This document shows positions 48,562 to 57,664 of a stretch of DNA of 64,000 bases, piece after piece. The first letter of the stretch is position 1. Each line of letters starts with the position of its first letter. The notes under the pieces were generated by a model. It was not told where the DNA came from, did no database searches, and worked only from the letters and a program-made list of their open reading frames with translations. The DNA is taken from positions 56,646 through 120,645 of the forward strand of contig JAKYXN010000008.1 in NCBI GenBank assembly GCA_022538095.1. The letters are read 5' to 3'. The translations under genes were made by a program, and so were the position numbers. Source of the stretch: Puniceicoccaceae bacterium K14 (lineage in GTDB: Bacteria; Verrucomicrobiota; Verrucomicrobiia; Opitutales; Opitutaceae).

Positions 48562-48606
48562 GAAATTCTCACGCCTTCCAGACGAACACGCCCTAGACAA
48601 ACTCGC

Positions 48607-49389
48607 CTATTTGCCAAAATAATAGGAGTCTCTATAAGCCTTGGGCGTCATACCGGTTAACTTTTTGAAGGTGCTACAAAAAGTCGCACTATGGGTGAAC
48701 CCCGTCTTTGCCGCTATTTCTTTAATTGAGAATCCAGTCCCAACCAAATGTTCGCGGGCTGACCGCAGACGACGATCCAGAATCATTTGTCGAGGCGAGA
48801 CCCCAAACTCGCCCCTAAACCTCTCATGTAAATGAGCGACACTCCAACCGGCTGCCTTCGCCAGATCATTGACCTTCAAAGGATCTGAATATCGAGATTC
48901 GATCATTGATTTCACCACTTTAAGCGGCTCCGGCACAACCGAACGTTCCCTCCGGTGTTCGAATGCCAATACTTCATATCTTATTTTCGAATACAAATAA
49001 TCTAATAATGTCTGTCTATCAATTGATTCATTCAAAAACATCCCTATAGTCTCTTCAGCTAATTCGATAGCCTGGGCAACATCCGGCCAATATGAAAACC
49101 GAGGGACGTGGCGTTCGCACGCTCCACCATCCATTCTTATAGCGAAGCAACTATAAGGCGCCTCCGGATCACTTCTACCAATCGTATCATCGCCCTGAAT
49201 ATGCCACAAGACCGCACCGGGCAAAACCTCAACCCATTTCCCAGAATCATACACCCACCCGCGGCCACTCGTAACAACCTCAACAATTTCCCATTCTTTT
49301 GAAAGAGTTTGGCCCAGAGGTTGCGTCCCAGGCATTTGATGGTAATGAACAATTGAGCTCAATATCGTTGGACGCCTTCTGCTTCTCAT
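48607..49389 (-). CDS. AraC-family transcriptional regulator
   Basis: 260 residues. The N-terminal cupin-like sensor domain (about 1-120) is followed by two helix-turn-helix modules: VNDLAKAAGWSVAHLHERF and IKEIAAKTGFTHSATFCSTF. It is divergent from the dehydrogenase/isomerase pair at 49525-51345, with 135 bases between starts, so it probably controls that pair in response to a sugar. The ligand is unknown. Confidence 0.9.
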   Translation of the reverse strand: MRSRRRPTILSSIVHYHQMPGTQPLGQTLSKEWEIVEVVTSGRGWVYDSGKWVEVLPGAVLWHIQGDDTIGRSDPEAPYSCFAIRMDGGACERHVPRFSYWPDVAQAIELAEETIGMFLNESIDRQTLLDYLYSKIRYEVLAFEHRRERSVVPEPLKVVKSMIESRYSDPLKVNDLAKAAGWSVAHLHERFRGEFGVSPRQMILDRRLRSAREHLVGTGFSIKEIAAKTGFTHSATFCSTFKKLTGMTPKAYRDSYYFGK

Positions 49390-49524
49390 TTTAATACCCC
49401 ATCATACAAATACGGAAATTTCGAAACAAAATCCGATTTTTTTGATACTCTATTCAGTTGTACCAAATTTGCACTGATTCAAAGATCGCTTCATAGATTA
49501 CAAGAACACTCAACTACCTACCCT

Positions 49525-50580
49525 ATGAAAAAGATAAAATTCGGATTTATCGGCTCTGGAAAAATTTCCCATTTCAGTGCCGAAGAACTACTGAGTCATG
49601 ACAACGCAAGTCTCGTCGCCGCACAGGACCTGAATCAACAGCGCCTAGACGACCTAGCCAATAAATTTGATATACCAAACCGTTTCACAAACTCAAGCGA
49701 GCTTTTTGCCTGCCAAGAAGTAGATGCAGTGTATATTGCAGTTCCGAACAAATTTCATGCCGAATTGGCTATAGAAGCGATGCAAGCCGGCAAGCACGTT
49801 TTGCTCGAAAAACCATTCGCCATGAATGCGAAAGAAGCTGAGGAAGTAATCAACGTTTCCAGGCAAACCGGGCGCGTGTTTACACTAGCGATGAACCAAC
49901 GTTTCGTAAAAGACGCGCAAAAGATTAAGACCATTGCAAAACAAGGATCTCTCGGAGAAATTTACTACGCAAAAGCTTACTGGTTCCGCCGTGAAGGGAT
50001 ACCTAAACTAGGTACATGGTTTGGAAATAGAGACCTCGCAGGAGGTGGCGCCATAAATGACATAGGGGTTCACCTCCTTGACCTCTGTCTCCACACTATG
50101 GATAATTTTGAACCGGTATCCGTTTTTGGAACTACGTTTACTAAATTTGGAAACCGTGGCTTAGGAGAAGGCTCCTGGGGCTTCTCGGATGTTACTGAAA
50201 CAACTTTCAACGTAGACGACTTAGCATCGGCGCTTATCAAAATGAAAAATGGAGCGACCGTATGCCTCGAGGTTTCGTGGGCTGCCCATACATTCACAAA
50301 CGATCGGATGAACGTAGAGCTTTACGGCACGGAGATGGGAGCAAGCCTTTATCCTGCTAAACTGTACAAACGCAACGATCCCCTCAACGCCGACTACCAG
50401 ATTATCGAAAATATAGCAGCCGAACCAGAGTTCCCACACTGCAACCGCTTTCACAATTTCATAAATCATCTAATCGCTGAAGAACCTTTGATGGTCACTG
50501 CCGAACAAGCGCTTACTGTACAGAAAATATTAGATTCTATTACAGAGTCCACGCACACCGGAAAATCCATAGACCTTTAA
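49525..50580 (+). CDS. Gfo/Idh/MocA-family oxidoreductase
   Basis: 351 residues. N-terminal Rossmann fold with FGFIGSGKISHFSAEE and the block LLEKPFAMNAKEAEE (EKP motif with the catalytic Lys), and the C-terminal domain with DIGVHLLDLCLH. Such NAD(P)-dependent enzymes oxidise sugars or polyols. It is 18 bases upstream of a TIM-barrel isomerase gene and faces an AraC regulator. Pairs like this serve uncommon sugar catabolism, including 3-keto sugar routes, but the substrate is not known. Confidence 0.92.
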   Translation: MKKIKFGFIGSGKISHFSAEELLSHDNASLVAAQDLNQQRLDDLANKFDIPNRFTNSSELFACQEVDAVYIAVPNKFHAELAIEAMQAGKHVLLEKPFAMNAKEAEEVINVSRQTGRVFTLAMNQRFVKDAQKIKTIAKQGSLGEIYYAKAYWFRREGIPKLGTWFGNRDLAGGGAINDIGVHLLDLCLHTMDNFEPVSVFGTTFTKFGNRGLGEGSWGFSDVTETTFNVDDLASALIKMKNGATVCLEVSWAAHTFTNDRMNVELYGTEMGASLYPAKLYKRNDPLNADYQIIENIAAEPEFPHCNRFHNFINHLIAEEPLMVTAEQALTVQKILDSITESTHTGKSIDL

Positions 50581-50598
50581 AACACCCAAAACAACACC

Positions 50599-51345
50599 AT
50601 GAATATTTTAGATAATATGGCAGTACAGAGCTACTGCTTTCGTAATTTTAAGAACAATGCCGACGTTGCTGCTAAAGTAAAAGAAATCGGCTTAAAAAAC
50701 ATCGAAGTATGTGCGGTACACGCAAACTTCGATTCGATCGACGAGTGGAAAAAAGACCTAAAAACCTACACGGACGCAGGCGTCTCTGTTGTATCCATCG
50801 GTGTACAAACCTTCACAGGTGATTCTAAACAAGAGTCCTACTTCGAGTGCGCAGCCGAGGCAGGCGCAAAGCACATCTCCGCTCATTTTCAAGTAGGGAC
50901 ATTCAATCAGGCAATCAACCAAGTTAAGTCCTGGAGCGACAAATACGGAATAAAGGTCGGAATCCATTGTCATGGAGGATACATGTTTGGAGGGCAACCG
51001 GATGTTATGGATCTTTTGATCGGACTTGGCACGCCTCAAATCGGCTTATGCATCGATACCGCTTGGGCAATGCAAATTGGTCCGAAAGATGGCAACCCTG
51101 TCGAATGGGCGAAAAAATATGCAGGTCAGCTCTACGGAATCCACTTCAAAGACTTCGTTTTTGATCGAGATGGTCAATGGGCTGACACTGTCGTAGGAGA
51201 AGGCAACCTAGATTTGCCTGCCCTTCTCGCTGAATTGAACAAGCAGAATTATTCGGGCGTCAGCGTTCTTGAATACGAAGCCGATCCCGAAAATCCCGTG
51301 CCTGCCTTGAAGGCATGTGTAGAAAAAATGCGTTCATTGGCTTAG
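50599..51345 (+). CDS. Sugar phosphate isomerase/epimerase-like TIM barrel
   Basis: 248 residues, xylose isomerase-like TIM barrel (AP endonuclease 2 superfamily). Metal ligands appear as E in NIEVCAVH, H in GIHCHGG, D in LCIDTAW, H in YGIHFKD, and E in VLEYEAD. It is 18 bases after the dehydrogenase gene and forms a two-gene unit with it. The reaction is inferred only as an isomerase or epimerase step. Confidence 0.9.
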   Translation: MNILDNMAVQSYCFRNFKNNADVAAKVKEIGLKNIEVCAVHANFDSIDEWKKDLKTYTDAGVSVVSIGVQTFTGDSKQESYFECAAEAGAKHISAHFQVGTFNQAINQVKSWSDKYGIKVGIHCHGGYMFGGQPDVMDLLIGLGTPQIGLCIDTAWAMQIGPKDGNPVEWAKKYAGQLYGIHFKDFVFDRDGQWADTVVGEGNLDLPALLAELNKQNYSGVSVLEYEADPENPVPALKACVEKMRSLA

Positions 51346-51472
51346 GCAGTAGAGCCGGCAGCCTATTGCACCGGCGCATCCTCTAACCTACAATAGCTCC
51401 ACAATACTGCCGTTACTCTTGCCCCCTCAACTAATATTTTCTCGTTTAAACAAAAGTAAGTGCTTCTTTTTG

Positions 51473-51502
51473 TCGTGAGTTAGATTTAATTACAACTCAC
51501 GA
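51473..51502. repeat. Perfect 9-base inverted repeat
   Basis: TCGTGAGTT at 51473-51481 and AACTCACGA at 51494-51502, 12 bases apart. It could end transcription of the isomerase gene 127 bases upstream or be an operator for the next operon. No clear T run follows. Confidence 0.7.
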
Positions 51503-51662
51503 TAATTTTAACACGATGCAGACGCTTAAGCGAATCCTGACAAGTTGATTAAGACGGTTTCACTAACTTATAAAACCACGCAAGAGACTTAAAAATCTAA
51601 CCTAACTGTAATTTCGAATACATAAAACCATTAATTAGGGTTCTATTTTTACCTATCAAATT

Positions 51663-51680
51663 GTTACAGTTTCTTGACAG
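51663..51680 (-). promoter_or_regulatory. Pho-box-like site
   Basis: Minus strand reads CTGTCAA-GAAA-CTGTAAC: two 7-base direct repeats with a 4-base spacer, matching 11 of 14 bases of the PhoB consensus (two CTGTCAT units). It lies about 100 bases before the receptor/phosphatase operon, in inverted orientation. The match is by eye. Confidence 0.5.
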
Positions 51681-51781
51681 AAAGTTTCAACTACGTGACG
51701 AGTACACCGTACAGAAACATCTCTGAAACGACGCCATATCGCAGTTGACCGTGACAGATTGGGAGTGCCAAAAGAATCCGT

Positions 51782-54625
51782 ATGGGATCATTTTCTGACT
51801 ATTCTACTATCTTTTCATTCGGACGTATTAAACGTCTCGTTTGCAGTTTTATCGGGTGCATTCTTTTTCTTGATTCGCACGTCTCAGCAGAGACTCTAAG
51901 TGGTCAAGTACGCGACGCAAGAAACGGCAACTACATATCCAACGCGATAATTAAAATTGAGGCCTTAGGCCGAAGGACAAAAACAGATCGCGAAGGACGA
52001 TACACCTTTCGAGATATAGATCCAGGCAGCCATACAATTGAAGTATTTTACCTCGGCTACAATGAAGTTTCGCAATTAATAACTCTGAGTGCAGGGAGCG
52101 ATCTCGTTGTAGATTTGAAAATCGGAGCTGATATCGTTGAATTCGAGGACCTCGTCGTCGATGGTACTCGCGGAGCCTTAACACGAGCTTTACAGCAAAA
52201 ACGAGTTTCTACCAACTCACTAGATGTTATCGCAGCAAACGCCATCGGGAAGCTACCTGACGACAATGCCGCTGAAGCCGTACGACGGTTACCGGGTGTA
52301 GTCGCTGAAATCGACCAAGGCGAAGGACGATTCATTGTGGTACGCGGCGTGGATTCAGCCCTAAACAACATCACTATCAACGGTCAAGTCATCGGGTCTC
52401 CAGACGGAGGCTCTCGTGCTGTAGCAATGGATACAGTTCCATCAGATTTGATATCGCGTATCGAGGTAATCAAAGCAGTTACGCCTGATATGGACCACAA
52501 TGCGATAGGCGCTTCGGTAAATATAGTAACGCCAAGCGCTTTTGATCGAGGCGAACCCTTCGCGACAGTGCGTGCCGCCATAGGTGAGAATGACAAATCA
52601 GGACACGCTCTGCACAACGGTTCCGCAACCTTCGGTACTGAGTTTGGTGACGGCAAGTGGGGCTTCGTATTGGGGCTCAGTCAATCCTACAGACGATATG
52701 CCTCCGATTTGCTTACTGTAGGTCAATTGGATGATTATAACGACAATAGATACTATGTGCCATCCACACAAAAATTCTTCGACTACGACGTTGAGCGAAA
52801 ACGTTCAGGCATCAATGGAGCCCTCGAATTTCGCCCAGAGTACGGACGCAATTATTATTTGCGAGCAAGTCTCAACACTTTAACTGATGACGAAGGACGA
52901 GACCAAGCGGATTACGATTTCACTCGAGGCGACTTGACCGACCAAACGGAAACAAGCGGGAGCTTTAGCGAAGGACGTGCGAGCCGCGAATTTCGCAGCT
53001 ACTTGCAAGAACGAGAAATTATTAGTGTGCAAGCAGGCACCGAATTAATACTTGGAAACGGCAAACTAGATGCCAACATAACAGTTGGTAGTGCAAAGCG
53101 TACTACTCCACGACGGATCGACTGGGAATTCCGTTCTTCCTCAACCGCATTTCCAAACAATTATGACTTAAGCCCAGAACTCTACGAAGTTACACCTTCG
53201 GAGAATTTCTACGATTCTGATTCTTACCCATTCCGACGTGTTCGTCGCCGAACCGATTCAGAAGTCGAAGACTTGTGGAGCGCTAAAATAAACTACTCTC
53301 AAGATACGTCTCTTCTAGGTGGTCAGGGATCCTGGAAAACAGGTGTCAGCTGGCTTACTCGCGATAAATCATTGGACCGAAATAATGAAAATTATACAGA
53401 CGCAGAAGATTTCAAATTGTCCGATTTCGATTTATCCGATTCCGAACCAACAGATTTTTTCGACGGATCTATTCGCTTTGGCCCCACACTCGACTACGAT
53501 GCCTTGGAAGATTTCTTTTTTGCGTCCCCAGAGTATTTCGAATACGATGAAAGCGGCTCCTTTAGCAATTCGACTGAGTCGGATTTCGAAGCGTCGGAAG
53601 ACGTTATAGCAGCTTACGCGATGACGACAGTCGATTATGGATACCTCACTCTACTCGGTGGTGTTCGAATCGAATCTACTGAGGCAGATTATGCCGCTAA
53701 CGAATTTGGAGAGGAAGAAGGAGAAGATATTTTCCGCCGCATAACAGGATCCACAAGCTACACCAATTTACTCCCAGGGATACACTTCGTGTACGAGTTT
53801 TCCGATCGCTTGCAAATGCGTGGCGCTTGGACGAATACACTGGGAAGGCCAGCCTACGCAGACCTCGCACCAACGCGTAACACCGATATCGAAGAAGATC
53901 TAAACGACGAAGGCATAGCTTTAGGAACGTTTACTGGCAGTTTCGACGAAGGTAACTCTGAACTCGACCCGTATGAATCGATGAATTTCGACGTTGGAAT
54001 CGAATACTACCTCAGCAACAATGGCATTTTCTCGGCCGCAGTATTTCACAAGGTAATCGACAACCCGATATACAAACGAACCACGAATGAGAAAAATGTA
54101 GAATTTGAGGGCCGACTTTATAGCGAACTGTCACGCTCCCGGCCAACGAACGGCGACTCCGGTGAGATTACCGGCTTAGAGCTGAACTACCAACAGTACC
54201 TTACTTTTCTTCCAGCCCCATTCGACGGATTAGGATTTTCCATCAATTACACTTGGACTGATTCAAAAGTCGAAGTCCCCGAGAGAGAGGGCGAAGACTT
54301 GCCTTTCTTTAAGCAAGCAGATGGCTCCGGCAATTTCGCACTATACTACGAAAAAAGCCGTTGGGACGTGCGTCTCGCCCTCAATTACAGCGGAGCTTAT
54401 ATTACTGGAATCGGCAGTGAGGAGATCGACGATTTCTATGTGGACGAACGTCTGACATGGGATTTCAAAGCAGGCTACAAAATTGATGATAACTGGTCAG
54501 TTTTCGGCGAACTACTAAACTTCAACGAAGAGCCCCTAAACAAAGTTCGAGGTTCAGACGAATGGTTTGCGAGTAGAGAAATCTATTCATGGAACGCTCG
54601 AGTCGGTATCAACTGGAACATGTAA
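51782..54625 (+). CDS. TonB-dependent outer membrane receptor
   Basis: 947 residues. Signal peptide (cleavage near VSA at about 38), a carboxypeptidase-regulatory-like domain at about 40-120 (SGQVRDARNGNYISNAIIKI), a plug domain (IGKLPDDNAAEAVRRLPGVV, RGVDSALNNITINGQ) and a beta barrel to the C-terminus. The IGKLPD-type plug matches the TonB-Xanth-Caul receptor group, often used for polysaccharide or phosphate ester uptake. Its stop overlaps the phosphatase start as TAATG, so the two are translated together. Confidence 0.94.
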   Translation: MGSFSDYSTIFSFGRIKRLVCSFIGCILFLDSHVSAETLSGQVRDARNGNYISNAIIKIEALGRRTKTDREGRYTFRDIDPGSHTIEVFYLGYNEVSQLITLSAGSDLVVDLKIGADIVEFEDLVVDGTRGALTRALQQKRVSTNSLDVIAANAIGKLPDDNAAEAVRRLPGVVAEIDQGEGRFIVVRGVDSALNNITINGQVIGSPDGGSRAVAMDTVPSDLISRIEVIKAVTPDMDHNAIGASVNIVTPSAFDRGEPFATVRAAIGENDKSGHALHNGSATFGTEFGDGKWGFVLGLSQSYRRYASDLLTVGQLDDYNDNRYYVPSTQKFFDYDVERKRSGINGALEFRPEYGRNYYLRASLNTLTDDEGRDQADYDFTRGDLTDQTETSGSFSEGRASREFRSYLQEREIISVQAGTELILGNGKLDANITVGSAKRTTPRRIDWEFRSSSTAFPNNYDLSPELYEVTPSENFYDSDSYPFRRVRRRTDSEVEDLWSAKINYSQDTSLLGGQGSWKTGVSWLTRDKSLDRNNENYTDAEDFKLSDFDLSDSEPTDFFDGSIRFGPTLDYDALEDFFFASPEYFEYDESGSFSNSTESDFEASEDVIAAYAMTTVDYGYLTLLGGVRIESTEADYAANEFGEEEGEDIFRRITGSTSYTNLLPGIHFVYEFSDRLQMRGAWTNTLGRPAYADLAPTRNTDIEEDLNDEGIALGTFTGSFDEGNSELDPYESMNFDVGIEYYLSNNGIFSAAVFHKVIDNPIYKRTTNEKNVEFEGRLYSELSRSRPTNGDSGEITGLELNYQQYLTFLPAPFDGLGFSINYTWTDSKVEVPEREGEDLPFFKQADGSGNFALYYEKSRWDVRLALNYSGAYITGIGSEEIDDFYVDERLTWDFKAGYKIDDNWSVFGELLNFNEEPLNKVRGSDEWFASREIYSWNARVGINWNM

Positions 54626-56193
54626 TGGCATTTCACTTTCCCGAAACCTCGAAATTTAGTCGCCGTCGTTTCCTGCAGTACGGGACGGCCTTGGCCGCTA
54701 CATCCTTGCTTCCTGCACAGATGCGATCAGCAGTACCCCGCGTGAATGGATACCCATTCACGCTTGGAGTCGCCTCGGGGGAACCGTCCCCAGATGGTGC
54801 AGTCATATGGACACGACTAGCGCTTTCGCCACTCGCGGTAGACGGTGGTATGTCACCTGAGCTCGTACCAGTCCGATGGGAAGTCACTGAATACGGTAAA
54901 GGACATAAAGTAGTGTCAACAGGGACAAGCACAGCGCGTCCTCAATGGGGGCACAGCGTTCACGTCGAGCTAAGCGGACTAAAGCCAGAGCACTGGTATT
55001 CATACCGCTTCATGGTCGGAGATGCGGTGAGCCCAGTTGGGCGATTTCGCACCTGGCCGGCTGCTAACGCATCACCTGACCGGCTTCGCTTTGCATTCGC
55101 TTCATGCCAAAAGTATGAGATCGGCCACTACACGGCCTTCGAACATATGGCGGCTGAGGACCTGGATTTGATTGTACATTTAGGTGACTATATCTACGAA
55201 AAAAAGGATGGCAAAGCAGCTGTCCGTCCACACGGACTCTCAACCGCTATCACCCTATCCGATTACCGCCAACGATACTCCTTGTATAAAACGGACCCTG
55301 CACTACAAGCAGCGCATGCAATGGCACCTTGGTTAGTAACTTGGGACGACCACGAGTTTAGCAATGACTACGCGAATCTGATTTCAGAGGATCCAGAGGA
55401 CTGGACATTGGATGCTTTCCGAGCAAGACGCGAAGCAGCGTATCGGGCGTACTACGAAAATATGCCACTTCGCCCTTCCGCCCGGCCATCCTGCGAACAT
55501 CTTCGCCTACACAGACGAAGCGACTTTGGGCGGCTAGCACGTTTCCATATATTGGACACTCGACAATATCGTAGCGACCAGCCTGGAAATGGAGACGAGA
55601 TGCCAAGTGATTTCCCAGGCTTGTACGATCCAAAGACTACGATGCTCGGAGAAGAACAACGTGACTGGTTATTGGACGGTTTGGAGCGTTCAAACGCAAC
55701 CTGGAACGTATTGGCTCAACAAGTGCTGATGGCGCGAGTAGACCTTAAGCCTGGTGCCGGTGAGATGATTGATGTGGATAAATGGGGAGGCTACGAACAT
55801 GAACGACGAACAGTACTCCAACACCTACACGATGCAAAAGTAATGAATCCAGTGGTAATCACAGGGGATATTCATCGCAATTGGGCAAACGAATTGACAG
55901 CGAATTTCAACTCGGCAAACGCCGATCCAGTCGCAGCAGAGTTCGTTGGAACTTCTATCACTTCCAGCGGAGATGGAGAAAAACGTCCTGACTTTGTAGA
56001 TACTTTAATGGCGGAAAATCCTTCGGTGAAGTATTTTAACGGCGAGCGGGGCTATGTACGGTGCGAGATTACTCCGAAAACTTGGCAAACTGATTTTCGC
56101 ACATTACCTTACGTCTCCCGCCCAGGAGCGCCAATTCGAACCGCAGCAAGCTTTGTCTTAGAGAACGGGCGATCCAATCTGTTGCCTGCATAA
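54625..56193 (+). CDS. phoD: PhoD-family alkaline phosphatase, Tat-exported
   Basis: 522 residues from the ATG at 54625; the frame is open 12 codons upstream inside the receptor gene. Tat signal SRRRFLQYG at the start. PhoD motifs: FASCQKYEIGHYTAF (Cys metal ligand), LIVHLGDYIYE, TWDDHEFSNDYAN, ILDTRQYRSDQPG and ITGDIHRNWANEL. It hydrolyses phosphate esters outside the cytoplasmic membrane. It is coupled to the TonB receptor by TAATG, and a Pho-box-like site lies upstream of that receptor. Confidence 0.93.
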   Translation: MAFHFPETSKFSRRRFLQYGTALAATSLLPAQMRSAVPRVNGYPFTLGVASGEPSPDGAVIWTRLALSPLAVDGGMSPELVPVRWEVTEYGKGHKVVSTGTSTARPQWGHSVHVELSGLKPEHWYSYRFMVGDAVSPVGRFRTWPAANASPDRLRFAFASCQKYEIGHYTAFEHMAAEDLDLIVHLGDYIYEKKDGKAAVRPHGLSTAITLSDYRQRYSLYKTDPALQAAHAMAPWLVTWDDHEFSNDYANLISEDPEDWTLDAFRARREAAYRAYYENMPLRPSARPSCEHLRLHRRSDFGRLARFHILDTRQYRSDQPGNGDEMPSDFPGLYDPKTTMLGEEQRDWLLDGLERSNATWNVLAQQVLMARVDLKPGAGEMIDVDKWGGYEHERRTVLQHLHDAKVMNPVVITGDIHRNWANELTANFNSANADPVAAEFVGTSITSSGDGEKRPDFVDTLMAENPSVKYFNGERGYVRCEITPKTWQTDFRTLPYVSRPGAPIRTAASFVLENGRSNLLPA

Positions 56194-56388
56194 AGCGAAT
56201 AGTTTCACCAATTAGCATTCCCACATATCTTTAAGGGCCAGCCTGCTTTGCTTGTTGGTCGAATATTTTCAAAGATCTCATAGTATTGATTAAATCTCAT
56301 TGTAGTCAGTAGCATCATCTCTTTCGATAGCTCTTGAAATCAGGAATCGACTGATTCTCCCGAATTTCAGAGTAAAATTAAGATATAG

Positions 56389-57651
56389 ATGCTTTCCCGA
56401 GCGAAAAGACCCTTCCACATAATGACCAAGCCAATTGGTCCCATTTGCAATCTAGATTGCAAGTACTGCTTCTACCTGGAAAAAGAAGCTCTCTACACTG
56501 ATGGAAAATGGCGGATGCAGCCGGATCTACTTGAGAATTACATTCGCCAGTACATTGAAGCGCAACCGAATCAACAGGTCAGCTTTGCGTGGCAGGGAGG
56601 CGAACCGACACTCTTGGGAGTCGATTTTTTCCGCAAAGTCGTGGAACTTCAAAAGACCTACGCCAACGGCAAAGAAATCGAGAACGCTTTTCAGACAAAT
56701 GGGACATTACTTGACGATGAATGGGCTTCATTCCTGAAAGAAAACGATTTTCTCGTCGGCATTTCAATAGACGGCCCGCAAAAGCTTCACGATCACTACC
56801 GAGTCGACAAAAAAGGAGCTTCCACCTTCGACAAGGTGATGGCTGGAATCGAAACCCTGCAACGCCACGATGTCCGCTTTAATACGCTTACTTGCCTAAA
56901 CCGAATAACTTCTAAAAAGCCCCTGGAAGTCTACCGCTTCCTCAAAGGAATCGGCAGCGAATTTATGCAGTTCATTCCGATCGTCGAACGTCGGCCTGGC
57001 TCTCAAGCAAAAGAATGGGGACTCGACCTCGCCTCGCCTGAAGATGGAACCGAAGCAAGCGACGACGAACTCCCTGTATTTGGCTGGAGCGTACTCCCGG
57101 ACGATTTCGGTAATTTTTATTCACGCATTTTTGATCGCTGGATTCGGAAAGATGTCGGAAAAATCTACGTACAACTTTTCGAGACCGCAGTTGGTAAGTG
57201 GATTGGGGCTCCGGGGGGCATCTGCGTACACGCCGAGACCTGCGGCGACGCCCTGGCGATCGAACATGGTGGAGATGTGTATTCGTGCGATCACTTCGTT
57301 TACCCCCAATATAAGCTGGGTAACATCAAAGAAAAAAACCTCGTGGAATTGGTGGAAAGTCCTCGTCAACGCGCGTTTGGTACTGCCAAGAAAGATACCC
57401 TTCCGCAGTATTGTCGCGAATGCGAAGTTCGCTTCGCCTGCAACGGCGGTTGCCCAAAGGATCGTTTTCTACGAACTCCGAGTGGCGAAGCCGGATTACA
57501 TTACCTTTGCAAAGGCTATCGTCAATTCTTCAACCATATAGCCGCTCCAATGAAAGCGATCGCGCAACTCCATGCACGTCGCCTACCGGCTACTCATGTC
57601 ATGGAGTTAGTAGCCAAGAAACAACTTCCAGGCTACACTCCGCTAAAGTAA
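56389..57651 (+). CDS. Anaerobic sulfatase-maturating enzyme (radical SAM)
   Basis: 420 residues. C20, C24 and C27 in CNLDCKYC form the radical SAM cluster, and the C-terminal SPASM region has cysteines in CHAETCGDAL-type and CRECEVRFACNGGCPKDRF blocks plus FLCKGY-type ending (YLCKGYRQFF). It converts a Cys or Ser of sulfatases to formylglycine. No sulfatase gene is in the window, so the client must be elsewhere. It lies 195 bases after phoD; that gap has no gene. Confidence 0.92.
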   Translation: MLSRAKRPFHIMTKPIGPICNLDCKYCFYLEKEALYTDGKWRMQPDLLENYIRQYIEAQPNQQVSFAWQGGEPTLLGVDFFRKVVELQKTYANGKEIENAFQTNGTLLDDEWASFLKENDFLVGISIDGPQKLHDHYRVDKKGASTFDKVMAGIETLQRHDVRFNTLTCLNRITSKKPLEVYRFLKGIGSEFMQFIPIVERRPGSQAKEWGLDLASPEDGTEASDDELPVFGWSVLPDDFGNFYSRIFDRWIRKDVGKIYVQLFETAVGKWIGAPGGICVHAETCGDALAIEHGGDVYSCDHFVYPQYKLGNIKEKNLVELVESPRQRAFGTAKKDTLPQYCRECEVRFACNGGCPKDRFLRTPSGEAGLHYLCKGYRQFFNHIAAPMKAIAQLHARRLPATHVMELVAKKQLPGYTPLK

Positions 57652-57664
57652 CAAAAGGAAACGA

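Larger units (their letters stand above)
51346..51781. other. 436-base noncoding gap upstream of the TonB receptor
   Basis: No gene seen. It contains a perfect dyad with 9-base arms at 51473-51502, a Pho-box-like site at 51663-51680 on the minus strand, a sequence TTGACA at 51674-51679, and an 11-base-period repeat of CAGAAAC/CTGAAAC at 51712-51729. The region most likely holds the promoter of the receptor/phosphatase operon. Confidence 0.6.

Noticed and set aside
47929..48600. 223-residue minus-strand frame opposite ribE
   Set aside because: It is fully antisense to riboflavin synthase, a clear gene.
57044..57541. 165-residue plus-strand frame inside anSME
   Set aside because: Out-of-frame shadow of the radical SAM gene.
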